Assembly (NCBI GenBank): GCA_021399435.1
Contig: JAJTUP010000037.1
Coordinates: forward strand, 310,001 to 374,000
Length of the DNA stretch: 64,000 nt
Direction: 5' to 3'
Source: Diaporthe sp. PMI_573
Lineage: Eukaryota > Ascomycota > Sordariomycetes > Diaporthales > Diaporthaceae
Shown here: piece by piece, positions 9,747 to 22,038 of the stretch
Layout: the number at the start of each line of letters is the position of its first letter
Numbering within the stretch: the first letter of the stretch is position 1
Notes under the pieces: generated by a model
What the model was told of the DNA's origin: nothing
Databases searched by the model: none
The model's input: the letters and a program-made list of their open reading frames with translations, nothing else
Position numbers and translations under genes: made by a program

Positions 9747-11450
9747 TCATCCCAGCGGCGTAGTCCAATCAACGCCCTCCCCGAGACCATCTTCAACAGC
9801 AACCCTCCCAAGCAAGACCTCCAGCAGTCTAAAAGCAGCACTGGGGTTATACTCAGGTAACTCATGACCCGCCCCAGCAACATCCACAAACACAACCCCC
9901 CTCTCATACCCCCAGGTACCCATCTCCCCCGCCTGCCCGTTGAGACTGGCATTTCCCGCCGCTGGAGGAACGATGAAGGTCTGCGTCGGCTCAGCACTGA
10001 AGCCTGTTGCTCCTCGCCAAGTCACGTTCTGCAGGGCGAAAAGAGTGCCCACGGACGGGATTAGCATGTCCAGCGCGCCGTTGAGCACCAGGTTCAGCGG
10101 CACGCGGTCAAACACAGCCGGTAGTGAGCCAAAGGACGCCGGTGCAGCCAGGTCGCCGCCATTACCCGGCCCGCCGGTCGCACTATCGTCAACAAAGACG
10201 GACCGCGGGCCGCAGGTAGAGTAAGAGACCTGTGGGGCATTCATTGCGCGCTGGACCTCGGTCTGGTTGAAATAACCTCCTAGGCTCGCGCCGGCGGCAT
10301 CGAATGTGTCAAGCGGGTCGTATAGGCTCGGGCATGTATCTGTGATGTGGTAGACATTGAAGCAGGGGTTAACAAGAGTGGCAGCCTCTGTGACGTAGTT
10401 CCGGAAAGGGGAGGATCCCTCGTCTATGTCAGGCCTGGTTGGCATAGGACCTGCCGTAGGAAACTTAAAGTACGTTTCAAAGAATGAAGTATAATTGTAC
10501 TGCTCTTGATGGGCGGCACGGATCTCATCCTTGAACGTTGAGTTGAGCCGCAGGAATGCTTGGTTGTTCTCAACAAAGTCGAGCATGGGAACTAGTGCAC
10601 AGTCAGCCTTGCTGTGGTCTGCAGAAGAGGGATAGTTGACAGTGGATGGAAAGACACCAGAAAAGTCCCTTGAGGAGAGATCAGGGTCAAAAGCGACATG
10701 ACCGTGGCCGGAGAGACCAGAATGCTTACTCTCAACAAGCGCCACGTCTGGGCTTATTGCCGGATCAATTAGCATGGTTCCTTGGACGTTGTAGTACCCA
10801 GGCTCCGTGTCGTTGGCATCAAGCATCGCCTCCGCGATGTAAGGGATATATTTCTGGCCAGTAGATCATCAGCACTTTTCCGAGGATTTGTTGTACCAGG
10901 TATGATCTCGCGAATAACTCACACCAGCATAGCTTTCTCCTGTGATATACACATCCCGGTTTGTCAAGTTGAACGTGTCGACGAAGTTCTTCCAAAAACC
11001 CAGGAACTGGACCGCGGTGTCGCCTGAGCCGTATGCAGTGGGCTCGCCCTGAGAGAATCCCGCACCCACCGGCTGATCGATCCAGACCATATTCGTGAGC
11101 TTGGTCCAAGCCCAGGGGTTTGCGACTGGCTGTGCTGTGCCCGCCTGCCACAGGAAGTTGCCGTTCTCCTGGAGCAATCCAATCAGACTCGAACATCCAG
11201 GCCCGCCATTCAGCCAGATGGTGATCTCGTTGCTTGCAACGGGATTCTCGGACGGCGAGAACCAGAAATACAATTTCTGCGTATCATTGGGATTGGAAGA
11301 GACAGGAAGAAGTCCACCATAAGACTCGCCTATGTCGAATGGCACATAAGGGAAGTTGTAGCGATCGATGACAAACTCTTCGGACCTTTTATTGAGATGG
11401 GATGAGGCACCACAGAGTCCGAACAGTAGGGCTAGGTTAAACAGATACAT
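9747..11450 (-). CDS. Secreted serine carboxypeptidase, peptidase family S10
   Basis: Two exons, 11450-10923 and 10853-9747, with a 69-nt intron (gtgagt...ggccag) splitting GESYAG from KYIPYIAEA in phase; 544 aa. Signal peptide [17 protein letters not shown] at the start. S10 landmarks are all present: [10 protein letters not shown] (oxyanion region), [19 protein letters not shown] with Ser173, Asp438 in LNGALDML, and His506 in GAGHELPEY, the catalytic triad. Several Asn-x-Ser/Thr sites fit a secreted glycoprotein. It removes C-terminal residues from peptides at acid pH; the protein has no C-terminal membrane anchor, so extracellular or vacuolar rather than Kex1-like. An ATG further upstream (11528) would add a non-hydrophobic extension, so 11450 is preferred. 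Confidence 0.93.
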
Positions 11451-12679
11451 GATGAAATGCCTTGAGGGGGTGTCAGTCCGAAAACGATAAAAGATCGAAA
11501 ATCCACTCTCCGGTTGGACGTATTTCACTCAGGGTAGAAACAACGGGAATTTCTAAAATAGGGGAAGGCCCATGTGAAGCTCTTTACTCGAAGAGAGCCT
11601 CCTGGAGTGCTACGGCGGGGAAAGAACGACATGTCAATTTCCGGTCGAAGCAAGATAAACACCCTATCCTTGCACGTACAGCAAACATTATGTAGCACAG
11701 CATTTGCATTGTTTGCTGCGAACGAGCTCCAGCGTATGACTGGCCCTCCATGTATTCTCCGACTCGCCAAAGGCGATCTAATCTATTTAGGGTTTGCCGC
11801 CCACCTTGGCCCCCGAGTTTGCAAGCAAGATCTCTCCGCCAGACCCAAGGACAGCAATTGGTATGAAGATCTATGCTTGAAAATCGTTGTCTATTATTAT
11901 ACAGACCGAGATCTCGAATATTATATTCCTGGTTATCGCAGAATATATGTATAGGCAGTGAGATGATTGATATCACAAGGTGTACGGTATATGATTGCAG
12001 ATCCCTATCTAAAAGGGAAGGTGAGAAACGGTTCTGGTATTCCATATCAAGCAAGTAGTCCTGTCCACCCAGCGCCTAAAGTTTCCGCATCCACGCCGCA
12101 TCTGATCTCGCTACTCATAAACATCATCGATCGGTATCTTTTCTTTTTCAGTACGAATCGGTCTGACTTCATTCCCCCAGCAAAATCCTTGCTTGCTGAA
12201 GAGTGGTCAAGCCAAACTCTGCAGTTTGGTCTGGGAATATTCTAATGTTTGAAAGCCCATCTTTAGGCGTGAGAATGGAAACCAACGTCGCTTTTAGAAC
12301 ATCAAAATGCAGCGCTTGTCTCATTTCTCAGCTGTTGCTGTCGCATAAACCTTTGAGTCACCCATCCGAGGCAGATCAGCCATGCCATGATAAGTCAGAG
12401 CGTAGCTAAAATGAAGAATACTTTCTACGTAGTTACTGTCAAGAGTCGCTTTTTTATGGCTCGGCTGCTCAGAGTTCCTGGCAGTGAGTGTAGCAGGCAC
12501 AATGGCAATTTTTGAATTATTGGACTTATCCGCAAGGAGACACATTGCAGAGCACAGGTCAGATGCCATAACAAAGTATTGTGGTACGACTTCAGGAAGT
12601 CCTTGTTCTCAATATAGCGGTCCTTGACTCAGCGCTCCCTGTGATATCTCAATCTACCGTGTTGTTCAAACAATTCCAT
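11451..12679. other. Intergenic stretch
   Basis: Between the start of the carboxypeptidase gene and the end of the SDR gene, both minus strand. No gene supported; frames up to about 155 codons have no recognisable motif. It should contain the carboxypeptidase promoter. Confidence 0.5.
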
Positions 12680-13552
12680 TCAAGTCTGGAACTCAACGCC
12701 CTTGGCGACATCCGAGAAGTTCTCCACAGCTGCGCTCAACTCTTCGGCCCGCGCCTTCAGCATGCGCAATGCGTCCTCACCGAACGGAATCCTGAGGAAA
12801 TCCTTCCCCTTGCCCTCGAACGGGCCCGTGCCATCCACAGCCTGCACGACTACCTCTGCGGCACGATCGGGATCAATCTTGAGGTTCGTCGGGTCTTCCA
12901 CCATTTTCACCACCGCCTCTACCCCGGTGCCTTTATACTCAGGTCTCAGCGGCGGAGTTCCCTCGGCCGCAACATTGTCCACGAATGGCGTGCGGATCCC
13001 AGCAGGCGTGGCAATGAGGAGGCGAATATTGAAAGGGGCGACCTCCGCTGCCAGGGCGATGGTGAAGGCGTCCACCGCGGCCTTGGAAGCTGAGTACACC
13101 GAAATCGTGGGCATCGGGAAGACCGCCGTCGTGCTCGAGACGTTGACGATGGTGCCGCCCCCCTGGGCCCTCATGAGTGGGACTAGGAGCTTGCTGAGTC
13201 TCATTATCCCCCATACATTTGTCTCGAACACCCCCCTCGCGGAATCTATGTCGGCGTCCTCGAAGACAGACGCGCTGCCGATGGCGGCGTTGTTTATGAC
13301 GACGTCGATCTTGCCGTTGGTTAGGGGGAGGATTTTGTCTTGAAACTGGCTTTCCAACGATGGAGACGACACATCCAGTGCGGCCCATAACCCGCCCAAG
13401 GAGGTGATCTCGGCGACCTTGTCTGGCGTTTTGGCTGGGTTGCGTGAGGTGGCTATGACTGTGTGGCCGGCTGCGATGGCTGCCTTGGCGAGGGAGTAGC
13501 CCAGGCCGGAGGAGCAGCCTGTGATGAGGTAGACTTTGGGTTGAGTGGACAT
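12680..13552 (-). CDS. Classical short-chain dehydrogenase/reductase
   Basis: One exon, 290 aa, ATG at 13552. Rossmann motif TGCSSGLG at residues 11-18, NNAA at 87-90, catalytic Ser139/140 in VSS, and YSASK with Tyr153 and Lys157. The substrate loop (ATPAGIRTPFVDNV) and the C-terminal part fit single-domain classical SDRs using NAD(P)H. The substrate cannot be told from sequence. A strong TATATAAA lies 123 nt upstream. The start is well placed: MSTQPKVYLITGCSS begins right at the first beta strand. No neighbour suggests a pathway. Confidence 0.92.
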   Translation of the reverse strand: MSTQPKVYLITGCSSGLGYSLAKAAIAAGHTVIATSRNPAKTPDKVAEITSLGGLWAALDVSSPSLESQFQDKILPLTNGKIDVVINNAAIGSASVFEDADIDSARGVFETNVWGIMRLSKLLVPLMRAQGGGTIVNVSSTTAVFPMPTISVYSASKAAVDAFTIALAAEVAPFNIRLLIATPAGIRTPFVDNVAAEGTPPLRPEYKGTGVEAVVKMVEDPTNLKIDPDRAAEVVVQAVDGTGPFEGKGKDFLRIPFGEDALRMLKARAEELSAAVENFSDVAKGVEFQT

Positions 13553-14359
13553 TTTGAGCGCTCTGCGTTGAAATTGTAGGTCGAAAATTCGGTGTTATGT
13601 AATTTTGAATGGCTTCATAGAGACTGGATGGCCCTTTCCAAATCTCGACTTTATTTTGCTGGCCATGCTCTGTGTTTATATACCGGTACGACGTGCTTGA
13701 CGGTCTTCTCTTGGCCTGCCTTGGTCACAACTTGAACTTCCAAGCCCAAATGACGAGACCTATCGGCCTAACTCCGGAAACAATGTCTGCGATGCACGGC
13801 TACATGCCTATGCGTCGAGTCAGTTCTTGGCACTCTCTTGCGGCGCCGATATTGAAGGACGGCTGTTGGACCGCGGGTCGATCGGTCCAGCCGTACCGAA
13901 GCTCGGCGACTTTTCAGGTCCCACCCGGTCTTCGGAGAGCACATATGCTCCGAGCAGGAAATTCAATTCCTCTTGGTTGACAGATGGCCTTGAGAACCAT
14001 TGGAGACGGCTCCGCACAATTTAGCTTTCTGGACGACTAGGGGAATTTGTTACTGCAGGCATGGGTGGCGGGTCTCCGGTGTGCACTCTGGTGTTAGACC
14101 GTAAGGCCGATTATCTCCAGCCCCACTGGTGGAGCAACTGCGGCTTAGCAGTACCAGCTCTACTCGTCGCCTCCGCCCAACTACTTTCGTAGACCCAGTT
14201 CCCCTCATAAATTTACGAGACCCCTTACGTCGTAGATAAATCCAAGTATGTAAAGCCAAACACAAATAGTGAAGTAAACAAGCCGGCCATATCTACTATG
14301 AGTTGCGCCGTCCCCTGAACGATATTTACGTGACTGGGGAGTATCGGGAATCCAGTTAC
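13553..14359. other. Intergenic stretch with SDR promoter
   Basis: Holds the SDR TATA box and no supported gene. Downstream end of the patatin gene is at 14360. Confidence 0.5.
13675..13682 (-). promoter_or_regulatory. TATA box of the SDR gene
   Basis: Reads TATATAAA on the minus strand, 123 nt upstream of the SDR start codon at 13552. Confidence 0.6.
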
Positions 14360-16206
14360 CTAGGTAGCGATCTGGCTCCCCCTCCTTCGAGTTGACAAGT
14401 CCACACGCAGGCCATCTGCTAGCTGCTCGGCCTTCCGCATCAGGAATTGGATACTATGCCATGGCCCTCTCAAGACGGGCTGTGTCAGCTGCACACGGTT
14501 CAAATCCCCGCCATACTCACCATTGGGGCGGCTATGCTGTACGTGTTTCGCGGCCATCTTTCTAGTGCCAAAGACTCTCTCAACAGCCTCGCAGTGCCGC
14601 AAGGGACACTCGACCAAGGTCGCGCCAGCATAACGGGTCCACTTGTCCGGCGTCAGCTTGTACCGTCGCCTCCGCTCTGCTACCAGCCGCACCGCGACTT
14701 CTAAAACCTCTTCCTTGATGTCCTCTTCTGCCATGTAATGGTCAACTCCGTCATCCATGCGGGCAAAGTGCCTGGGCTTCGATTTATCCAGGTCCATGGC
14801 ACCAACCTCGAGCCCGCCATACCATTTATACCACTTGAAACCCCTGTGGTATTTCATCGCCGTCTCCATGTTGTGTCGGACGCTTCCGTCGTGGCTGAAT
14901 CGTTCAGACACAACCCTCAGGTTGCGGTGCAGTCGCCTGGGAACCATCATTCCCAAGATGCCACCGGCTTTTCCTCTCTTGCCCGCTTTCAGGCCAGTTC
15001 CCAGAGTCAACATCACGGACTTCGAAAGCCCGGCGGTGTCCTTTTCAAGATCAAGCACTTCCTCGAGGAGCTCATGCGAAGGGTCGTTGCAGGCGGTAGC
15101 GCCGTCTAAGAAATGTGCCTTATCGCCATTGTCTTCTTCGCAGAGGACAATGCCCTCCAGGTAACCCGGAGCGGCCGAAGTTGCCCGCCCGGCCTCCCAT
15201 ATAAAGCAGTCGTGCGGCGGCCCGGGGTTATATGGGTTTGGACCAGGAGCGTCGTTACGGTAGGTTCGAAACAGGTAGGGTTTTCCATTACCGTTGCCGT
15301 GCTTATCAACCTTCTTAGAGAATACAACCCTTGTAAATGTCAGGAACTGTAAAGGACTTTGTCAAGTATTCCACTCACGTTCTGCACAAATCCTCAGGAG
15401 CCGGCATTCTCAGGAACGACTCATCCGTTTCCTCGGTGCCTATCCTGCCGCCAACAATCTCTTGGATCTGCTTTTCCAGGTTCTTTGGGTCATATCGATC
15501 TTTTGCCAGTCCACCAAAGGCGAACCTTTGTTTGTGTCCAAAGACATTCTGTGCCATCTCTCTATATGGATCAAGACACTCAACAACGGACATCCTGAGT
15601 CGACCGAGCATCAAGGCGCTTAGTCTGCGACATTGTGGATTAGCCCTTTGTGACTTGAATACCTCTTTGCCACATGCTGGGATTGCGGAGGAGAGCACGA
15701 AGAAAGTATACGAACCCGCCAGTACTAGTCCCCCCGACATAGTCAAAATAATGGCAAGGCAGGAAGACGCCCTTCTTCTCTTTGATCTTAGCGAAACGAA
15801 GAGTATCATCCTCCTCTTCCTCTGCTTCCCCGGTCTTCTTGCGCCTCATAGATTTATGGCTCGCCTGTGTGGTCTTTCGTAGCAGGGACGGCGCGGCTGG
15901 GAGCTGTTCCAACACCGGACCGAAGCTGGAGAGATGCGGGGTCCAGTTGGCAACCATATCTGGATCATCTATCATACGTTCGACGAGTTTCGCGTGGGGT
16001 CTCTCGCTGGTCTCGATCTCTTTTATTCGGTCCATCAGGAACTGCAGCATTGACAGGCTTGCGTAGCCCCGGGTTCCTCCGCCCTCTGAAACAATTAGCT
16101 TTCTCTTCATCCGGGTCACATTGAGGAGGGTCGTACCCAGAGCGAGGAGCATTGGTTTCCATTCATAGGGGGAGTCTTCAATGAAAGGCAACCCATCATA
16201 TGGCAT
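14360..16206 (-). CDS. Patatin-like phospholipase
   Basis: Four exons: 16206-16137, 16085-15716, 15624-15379 and 15329-14360; 551 aa. The splice joins restore family motifs: intron 1 (51 nt, gtacga...tttcag) creates LEGGGTRG, intron 2 (91 nt, with CTAAT branch point) creates GTSTGGLSALMLGRL, and intron 3 (about 49 nt, acceptor caag) links EDLCRT to VVFSKKVD. The oxyanion glycines are at 25-27, the nucleophile Ser144 is in GTSTG, and the partner Asp304 is in FLDGATACNDPS. WEAGRATSAAPGYL is the usual block before the catalytic Asp. Predicted to hydrolyse phospholipid or acylglycerol esters in the cytosol or at membranes. Odd points: Glu replaces the common Asp in the DGGG motif, and a Lys/Glu-rich insert (about residues 102-128) interrupts the fold. 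The third acceptor is the least certain. Confidence 0.9.
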
Positions 16207-17723
16207 GGTCACGCTACTGCTATGATTCGTAGTGACCCGAGGAACTCGAGAGGATTCCGTTTACTCGGCAGAAGTTGTATGGTGACGGCTCCATGCGCTC
16301 TGAAACCCGGCCATAGATGGGAAGAGAATATTAATATTGTTCAAGTAGTCAGAGAAGAATTAGATGGATTCATGCTTTCAAAATTATCACCTCTTTACTG
16401 GAAGCAAAAGGAAGGCTGGGGACATTTCCGTTGCCTTATGCCGGATTTGCGGCAGCGCTCTGCAGGCCGCCCTGTGATCAGCTGCGTCAGCCACCACGGC
16501 GCTCACTCAACGGCGGTCCACAACAATCATGGTGACAAGGCTGGACAGCCACAGTCTGGAGGCCTTCAAGCTGTTGCATCGTGTTGGGCTTGCCGTATGT
16601 GACCCTCCAGGCATCCGTGTGAAGGAACTATGTTGTGCCCTACACCCACAGCAGGATGAGAGGGTGGGTGGGTGGTGAGATCGAGGTACGAAGGGGCGAA
16701 CGAGAGAATGACCTCGCCTCAAACACCGCACTCCTTTATATTATCAGCGCGGGACGGAAATGAGAGGCTTCAAGTAGAAAAAACCAGTCGCTTGTCGGGC
16801 GGGCCGACGATGGCGGCACCTGGGCCCCAAAGCACAGCAAAAGGCCCCCGGTTGTCGATTTCACGTTGTTGAATTTCACATATTCTCCATGCTGGAGATT
16901 CGAAGGATCTTGTACAACCAAGTCGGTTGCCGAGTTAACAAGGCAGATTGGAATCAAACCAATTAAAAGTCCATCGGATGTATTCCGCCCCAGCCGGGAA
17001 CAGTCAGCCGTGCTCAGCTCAAAGTGCAGAATTACGAAGGTGCATCACGCCCCGGGGCCATGGGTTCCTCATGATCTCGATTTACTGCAAAATCTGTGCC
17101 CTGACTCCGCCACGTCGAAGGCGTCTTCCAAGGCTGCGAATCATCCTGCCCATGCTACCACCCATGGCAAAAACTACCGTAGTTGTGCTACCCTGCACCT
17201 CCTCGAGGCTTTTTCCCAGGAATGCGTACGGAGGGCCTCCACGCCCGATCCGGGACGCAACAAAGTGCCGGAAGGATCCGTGACCTGCGAAAAGGATACA
17301 TGGCTGCGGTGATCAGGAAGCTGAAATCGTCGGGTGAGAATTCCTCCCAGAAGGTCAGAAGGCCGGAACGCCACGCCATGAGACGTCCAACACACCACAC
17401 AAGCCTTGACGGCAATCATTATTGAAAATGCAACCAGCCCCCGCATCTGTTCGATCCGCGAGGTTTCACCGAGAGGCGTAGATCCTTCAATGAGCCTCCC
17501 ACCGCTAGCGATTTGTGAGTGAATCCCTCTGCGTATATAACACAATTGGAAACCCCGCTCCTGAGCCGTGTTCCACATTTCCCATCAACTTCATCCGTCC
17601 CTGACCCGTTCACTTCGTCATTGTATATTTTTCGTGAAGAAGCTACACAGTACTCTTCGTATGAATCGGACGCACTCCTGAACACGCTTGTCTTTTACTT
17701 CTTTCGATCACCATCCTCAAGCT
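16207..17723. other. Intergenic stretch, head-to-head promoters
   Basis: About 1.5 kb between the patatin gene (leftward) and an orphan gene (rightward). Only unsupported short frames. A TATA box at 17534 belongs to the rightward gene. Confidence 0.5.
17534..17540 (+). promoter_or_regulatory. TATA box of the orphan gene at 17724
   Basis: TATATAA, 190 nt upstream of the ATG at 17724. It supports the presence and direction of that gene. Confidence 0.5.
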
Positions 17724-18408
17724 ATGCCCATCAACTCCCCGGAGCTAGAGGAAGTACCGGATTCTGTCACTGTCGCGAAGGACCCCTTTGTAGATTCCAT
17801 AGGATCCGTCTCCCGACAAAACTCTTTACCTTTCTGGCTAGACCGTTCATGGATACCTGCAGAGTCTGAGTACCCCACTGACGACGAGGACGGCAGAGGC
17901 CTCTTCGGGATCAGACATTCGACTCCTCAGGTGCTAGTCTATGACTGGGCGCAGAAAGCCCTGAATATCAAACCGTTAGATGCTTACAAGTATCCCAACA
18001 GTGCTGAGGGTACGTACAGAGCCCTTCTCATCTCCATTTTTTTTTGGGCCGGGGGACAAGGGCATTCACTTCCTACAGCCTGATCAACCCCGAGCATACT
18101 TTTCACTCATACTGATCACATTTTCAGATGAGAAACTGCTCTTCTCGAAGATACCCTTCCGTCTTTGGGCAAAACCCTTGAAGCTTTGCATCGAGAGGAG
18201 ACCCAAGGGCACTTCACAGTGCGCGCCGAGATACAGGGTGACAGACAGCAAGGAAATCCCCTCGGACATGGTGCTTCTTAGTATCATCCCCCTCGACCAG
18301 CTAAATACAAGGCTTAAGTTTGGCATATTATTGAGGAAGATAACATGGATTTTCATCCGGAATTTTCCCAAGACCTCCGATACCAGAAATATCAGCAGGA
18401 AAGTTTAG
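17724..18408 (+). CDS. Orphan two-exon protein
   Basis: Exons 17724-18009 and 18128-18408 with a 118-nt intron (gtacgt...ttttcag); phase 1 is preserved and both exons stay open, giving 188 aa. The N-terminus is acidic (PELEEVPDSV, then TDDEDGRG), the centre has the aromatic segment SLPFWLDRSWIP and VLVYDWAQKALNIKPLDAYKY, and the C-terminus is basic (IERRPKGTSQ). No signal peptide, no clear membrane helix and no domain that I recognise. The TATA box upstream, the intron with consensus ends and a long open second exon argue for a real gene. A further 3' exon replacing the C-terminus is possible. Confidence 0.45.
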
Positions 18409-21400
18409 GAACTGGTCTCCTCTTATCTGTGATGTCAAATCAAGTGACAACAGCGATTCCTCAGTTCTTCACAGCACAATATACATCCCGAGACTGAATC
18501 GACCCAGGGTCAAACTTATCTGTTCAGAAATACGTTTCAATTCAGGCAGGCTGCATCTTCAAGAATATAGCTCCTGTGAAATCTGAATGATCTTTTCGGC
18601 GCAAAACTTTATCGGACGGCGAATGTATTGTGGAAACTGGGCGAGGGATTAGGGGATTGAATTTTGACCTTTGTGTTTACCACCGGCCACGCCGAACATA
18701 TGCCTCATTGTCAGAGCTTTCCCAAGCAGTATTCTCCCTTACCTTACAGCTCTTAGGTATCTCAATCCAGTCCTTGTCTTTCTTGGTTCAAAGATATGTG
18801 GCTTGCGGTCGACGCCAGATGCTTGCCTTGCAAGAAACTCACCTGGACTGACAGGGCTGGGGGGAAGGGAGCCAAGGCCCCGAGATCACGGAGCTGATCC
18901 GACGGTCCAAGTCTGCGGTATATCTACTTCGCCGCACCTGAGAATATCGGCCCATTAAGGCAGGACCAGATTCTTAAAGCGACAGACAAGGCAGAGCAGG
19001 ATAGTTCGAAAATGTTTGTTGTCAGCCTCCTTGCCACATAGGTAAGTGATCAGCAATCCGAGTGGTCCGACGCCATGTGCCCATTTACTTCCGGCCTCAT
19101 CTCGCCATACGAGCTGTCACACGAGCTGCCACACATGTCCCACCGCGTATCAAGCCCGAAGGACAATTTGTCCAGGACTCCGCCACAAGCCAGTTGTAAC
19201 CACACCGGAGGAGGCGCAACTGTTCAATCAATCCACCGTGGGGGGTTCTTAATTCTTGCATCGAGTTGAATGCGACAAACCGTCAAACACGGACTGGGGT
19301 GTAGAACGACCAATTTCACAATAACAACAAAATCCGAGATATCCGTACTGTCTTCTCGGACACATTGAGGTTGGGCAGTCCCGAGGCCGGCGGGGACGGT
19401 CACAGTAGCCAGAGCAACCCCCCCCCGGCCCCCCTTTTGGAATATTAAACCCCAACCCCAAGTGAAAAGCTCGGGGCCGTGGCTTGCCCGACGGCCAGTG
19501 GCGGTCGCTGTGGGAAGGCCTCCAACTGGGGAGTGGACTCCCATGACCGGCTCGCCTCACCTGCAAGACCTCGTATCTCTGAGGAGTAGATACCCACAGC
19601 TGCGAGCACTGAGGCCGAGAGAAGTGCCGTGACGTCCGGTACTCATCCTTGTAGCAATGCGTCTGCCGTGGGTGATCTGATGTCTTGTCTCTCATCGAGA
19701 CCAGCGACGGGCTCAATCAATCACCAACAATGACAGGTGCACGCGAAGGCGAGTGTTTCTGCGGAATTCTCCGATGTGTGGTCTGCCGAGACTCAGCATC
19801 AAGTGGACGTGGTACAAAGTCGAGCACCACGTTCCTTTTTGGTTTGATTGCGTGGTGCAGGAGGATCACAGGGTATCTCGGATCATTTAATTGCTACTTG
19901 AGGGGGTTGATTGCTTGATCACGGCTGCGGGCGATGGAGAAACGCTGGCGACATTGTTCTAATCTCCTGGCATGAGCAGCATGTTCGTCGGGTGCTTGCG
20001 GCATGAAAGGTTTGTTTTGGGTCCTGTTCACCGCAGCCACATGCTCAAGATTGATGCAGCTTGTCGATCCCCGCGGGAAGTGTAACCCACTGGACTGTGC
20101 GGCGATGCATTGCCGCCATGTCGTCACCTGCCATCGATCGACTGGCTGTCGTGACACCCTGGGTGACGCCGCTTGGGGTGTGGTGTCATGATACATATTA
20201 TAGACACTCGCGAGGTCCTAAACCGCCTCGAGATCCAAAACCAGGAGCCCAGCTGCTTCAGAATGCCGAGACGGCACGAGTCAAAACCTGGGGAAGGGCG
20301 AGCAAAGTCGCATCTATTTTCTAAGTGTCACAAAGGGGAGCCCCTCTAATCTTGCCGCTCCCTTCCGCATCCGACACACCCCGGCTGCTACCATTGGCCA
20401 ATCGTGCAAGCCATGGGCTGCCCGTTCCTGCATTTAATGTGGACCCTGCATGGACGTTGCAGCTGAGTGTCGACAGGGGGGACAGGGGCAGACGGGGAGG
20501 GCCAGGGGAGGCATGGCCACTCTCTGGAATCCCCAGCAGTAAAAACGTACCACCTGCAGACCTGCCGCACACCCACGGAAGCGCGCTAAGCTTTTGCCGC
20601 CGCAGGAGCCTTGGGGATTTTGCGAGCCAGCCAGCCAGCCAGGAACCAACAACGGTCCAGGCACAATGGCCCGGCACAACAAAGCCACACACACTTGCTT
20701 CCTTCCCGAGATCCTCTGACCTAATTTGGCTACCCCCTTCCTGTGTGTGGCCTCGGTGGTAGATAGTTAGCTTCTTGGCCCGCCGTCTGCGAGCCTTCCA
20801 TCGTAACTTCTTCCATCTCCTCTCTTATTTCCTTGCTTGCTGCACTGCACGCTGGGCACCCGAGGCTAATTTCTTCCAATCTTTCCACTCTTTTTCTTCC
20901 CACGCTGCATTCTTTCCTTTTCCTTGCGTCCACCACCCTACCTAGGTACCCTGCACCTGCCAATCTACCCTCACTTTCCCTTGACGGCCAGCCCCCTTTC
21001 GTGTCGTTAGTGAAGTGTGGATCGTGTGGATTGCAGGTTGTGGATCGCCGTGGACTGGACCCCCTTCTAGCCTTCTCCCTGCCTTCTCCGTACATTCCTT
21101 TGTTCTGACGAAGACCTGCCGCGGCAAATCGATCAATCCAACCAAGGCTTCCAGAGTCGTTTTCACCATTTCAGCACGTTCATTCACCCAGTTTATATCC
21201 CGTTTGCCACCTCGGAATCACGGCGTTTGATCCCATTCACAACATCGCCGCTGTCGCTGTCGCTGTCGCCGTCGCTGTCGTTTCGTGAGCGCCACAGCTA
21301 CACCACCCTCAGTCCACCTGCAGCCCGCGCCCCGCAGCCTCGGCAATCACGCTCCTTATCACCAGTACTTGAACCTCCTGGAAGCAGCAGCAGAACGCAT

Positions 21401-21413
21401 CACAGGACGCACC
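18409..21413. other. Intergenic stretch and long pyrimidine-rich leader
   Basis: About 3 kb. The first two thirds hold no gene that I can support. From about 20750 to 21413 the plus strand is CT-rich, as expected of a long fungal promoter/5' UTR for the membrane protein at 21414. Within it lie a CCAG tetranucleotide run near 20626-20641 and a GCTGTC hexanucleotide array near 21249-21280. Confidence 0.5.
21249..21280 (+). repeat. GCTGTC/GCCGTC hexanucleotide array
   Basis: About five tandem units of gctgtc with one gccgtc variant, in the leader upstream of the ATG at 21414. In a reading frame it would encode Val/Ala/Leu repeats, but no long frame uses it. Confidence 0.7.
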
Positions 21414-22038
21414 ATGGAGAGATTACATTCTCGTGACATTCGGTCACCCGCGGCCCGAGCAGCAATGGACACGACCATGGCCACGGCCTCTACTTCCAAT
21501 TCTGACAGCCTGCTGAGGCGCGGCGTCAGCATAGCCCGCTCGGTCTTGGTTTCTCGAAAGGACTGTGTAGATAACGCACAGGTCAACACCTGCGAGAAGC
21601 CCTCCATATCCACAGACTCCAAAATCGGGATCGGGGCAGCAATTGGGTACGTCTTTCTACCTCCATGTGACTTGCAGCACCCCGCCACCCAGCGCGAGGC
21701 AGTCGGCTGATCATCACCTCATGTCCTACAGAGCTGTCGTCCTCATGGCCGTCATCGGCCTCCTGTTCATGCTCCACCTGCGTGCCCAACGCAATGCCAA
21801 AGTCGAATTCGCGAACGACCACCACGACGCCTCCGACTACGGACTGGACGTTATGCCTAACAGTCAAGGAGGCAAGGGCGGTAACCTGAAGTCGCCACAC
21901 TCGCAAGCGAATCGCCTGTCTGCACAGAAACTCGTAGAGGCGGAGAATCCGTTTGGTGCAGGCGCGGAGCGTACCGACATAGACAAGTTGTCGGGCAAGG
22001 GAAGCCCGCCAAAGTATCCCGACGCAGTGAAGATGTAG
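21414..22038 (+). CDS. Small single-pass membrane protein, conserved fungal type
   Basis: Exons 21414-21646 and 21732-22038, intron 85 nt (gtacgt...cctacag), phase 2; 179 aa. The ATG sits in a strong context (caccATGg). The layout is a Ser/Thr/Arg-rich N-terminus, a short two-cysteine segment (RKDCVDNAQVNTCEKP), a transmembrane helix restored by the splice (IGIGAAIGAVVLMAVIGLLF), a basic stop-transfer and a polar C-terminal tail containing ENPFGAG. I recall many ascomycete proteins with this CEKP-then-TM-then-DYGLDVM arrangement, all without known function. Topology is probably N-out/C-in without a cleaved signal. The NPF tripeptide could bind EH-domain endocytic proteins (inference). Confidence 0.75.
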
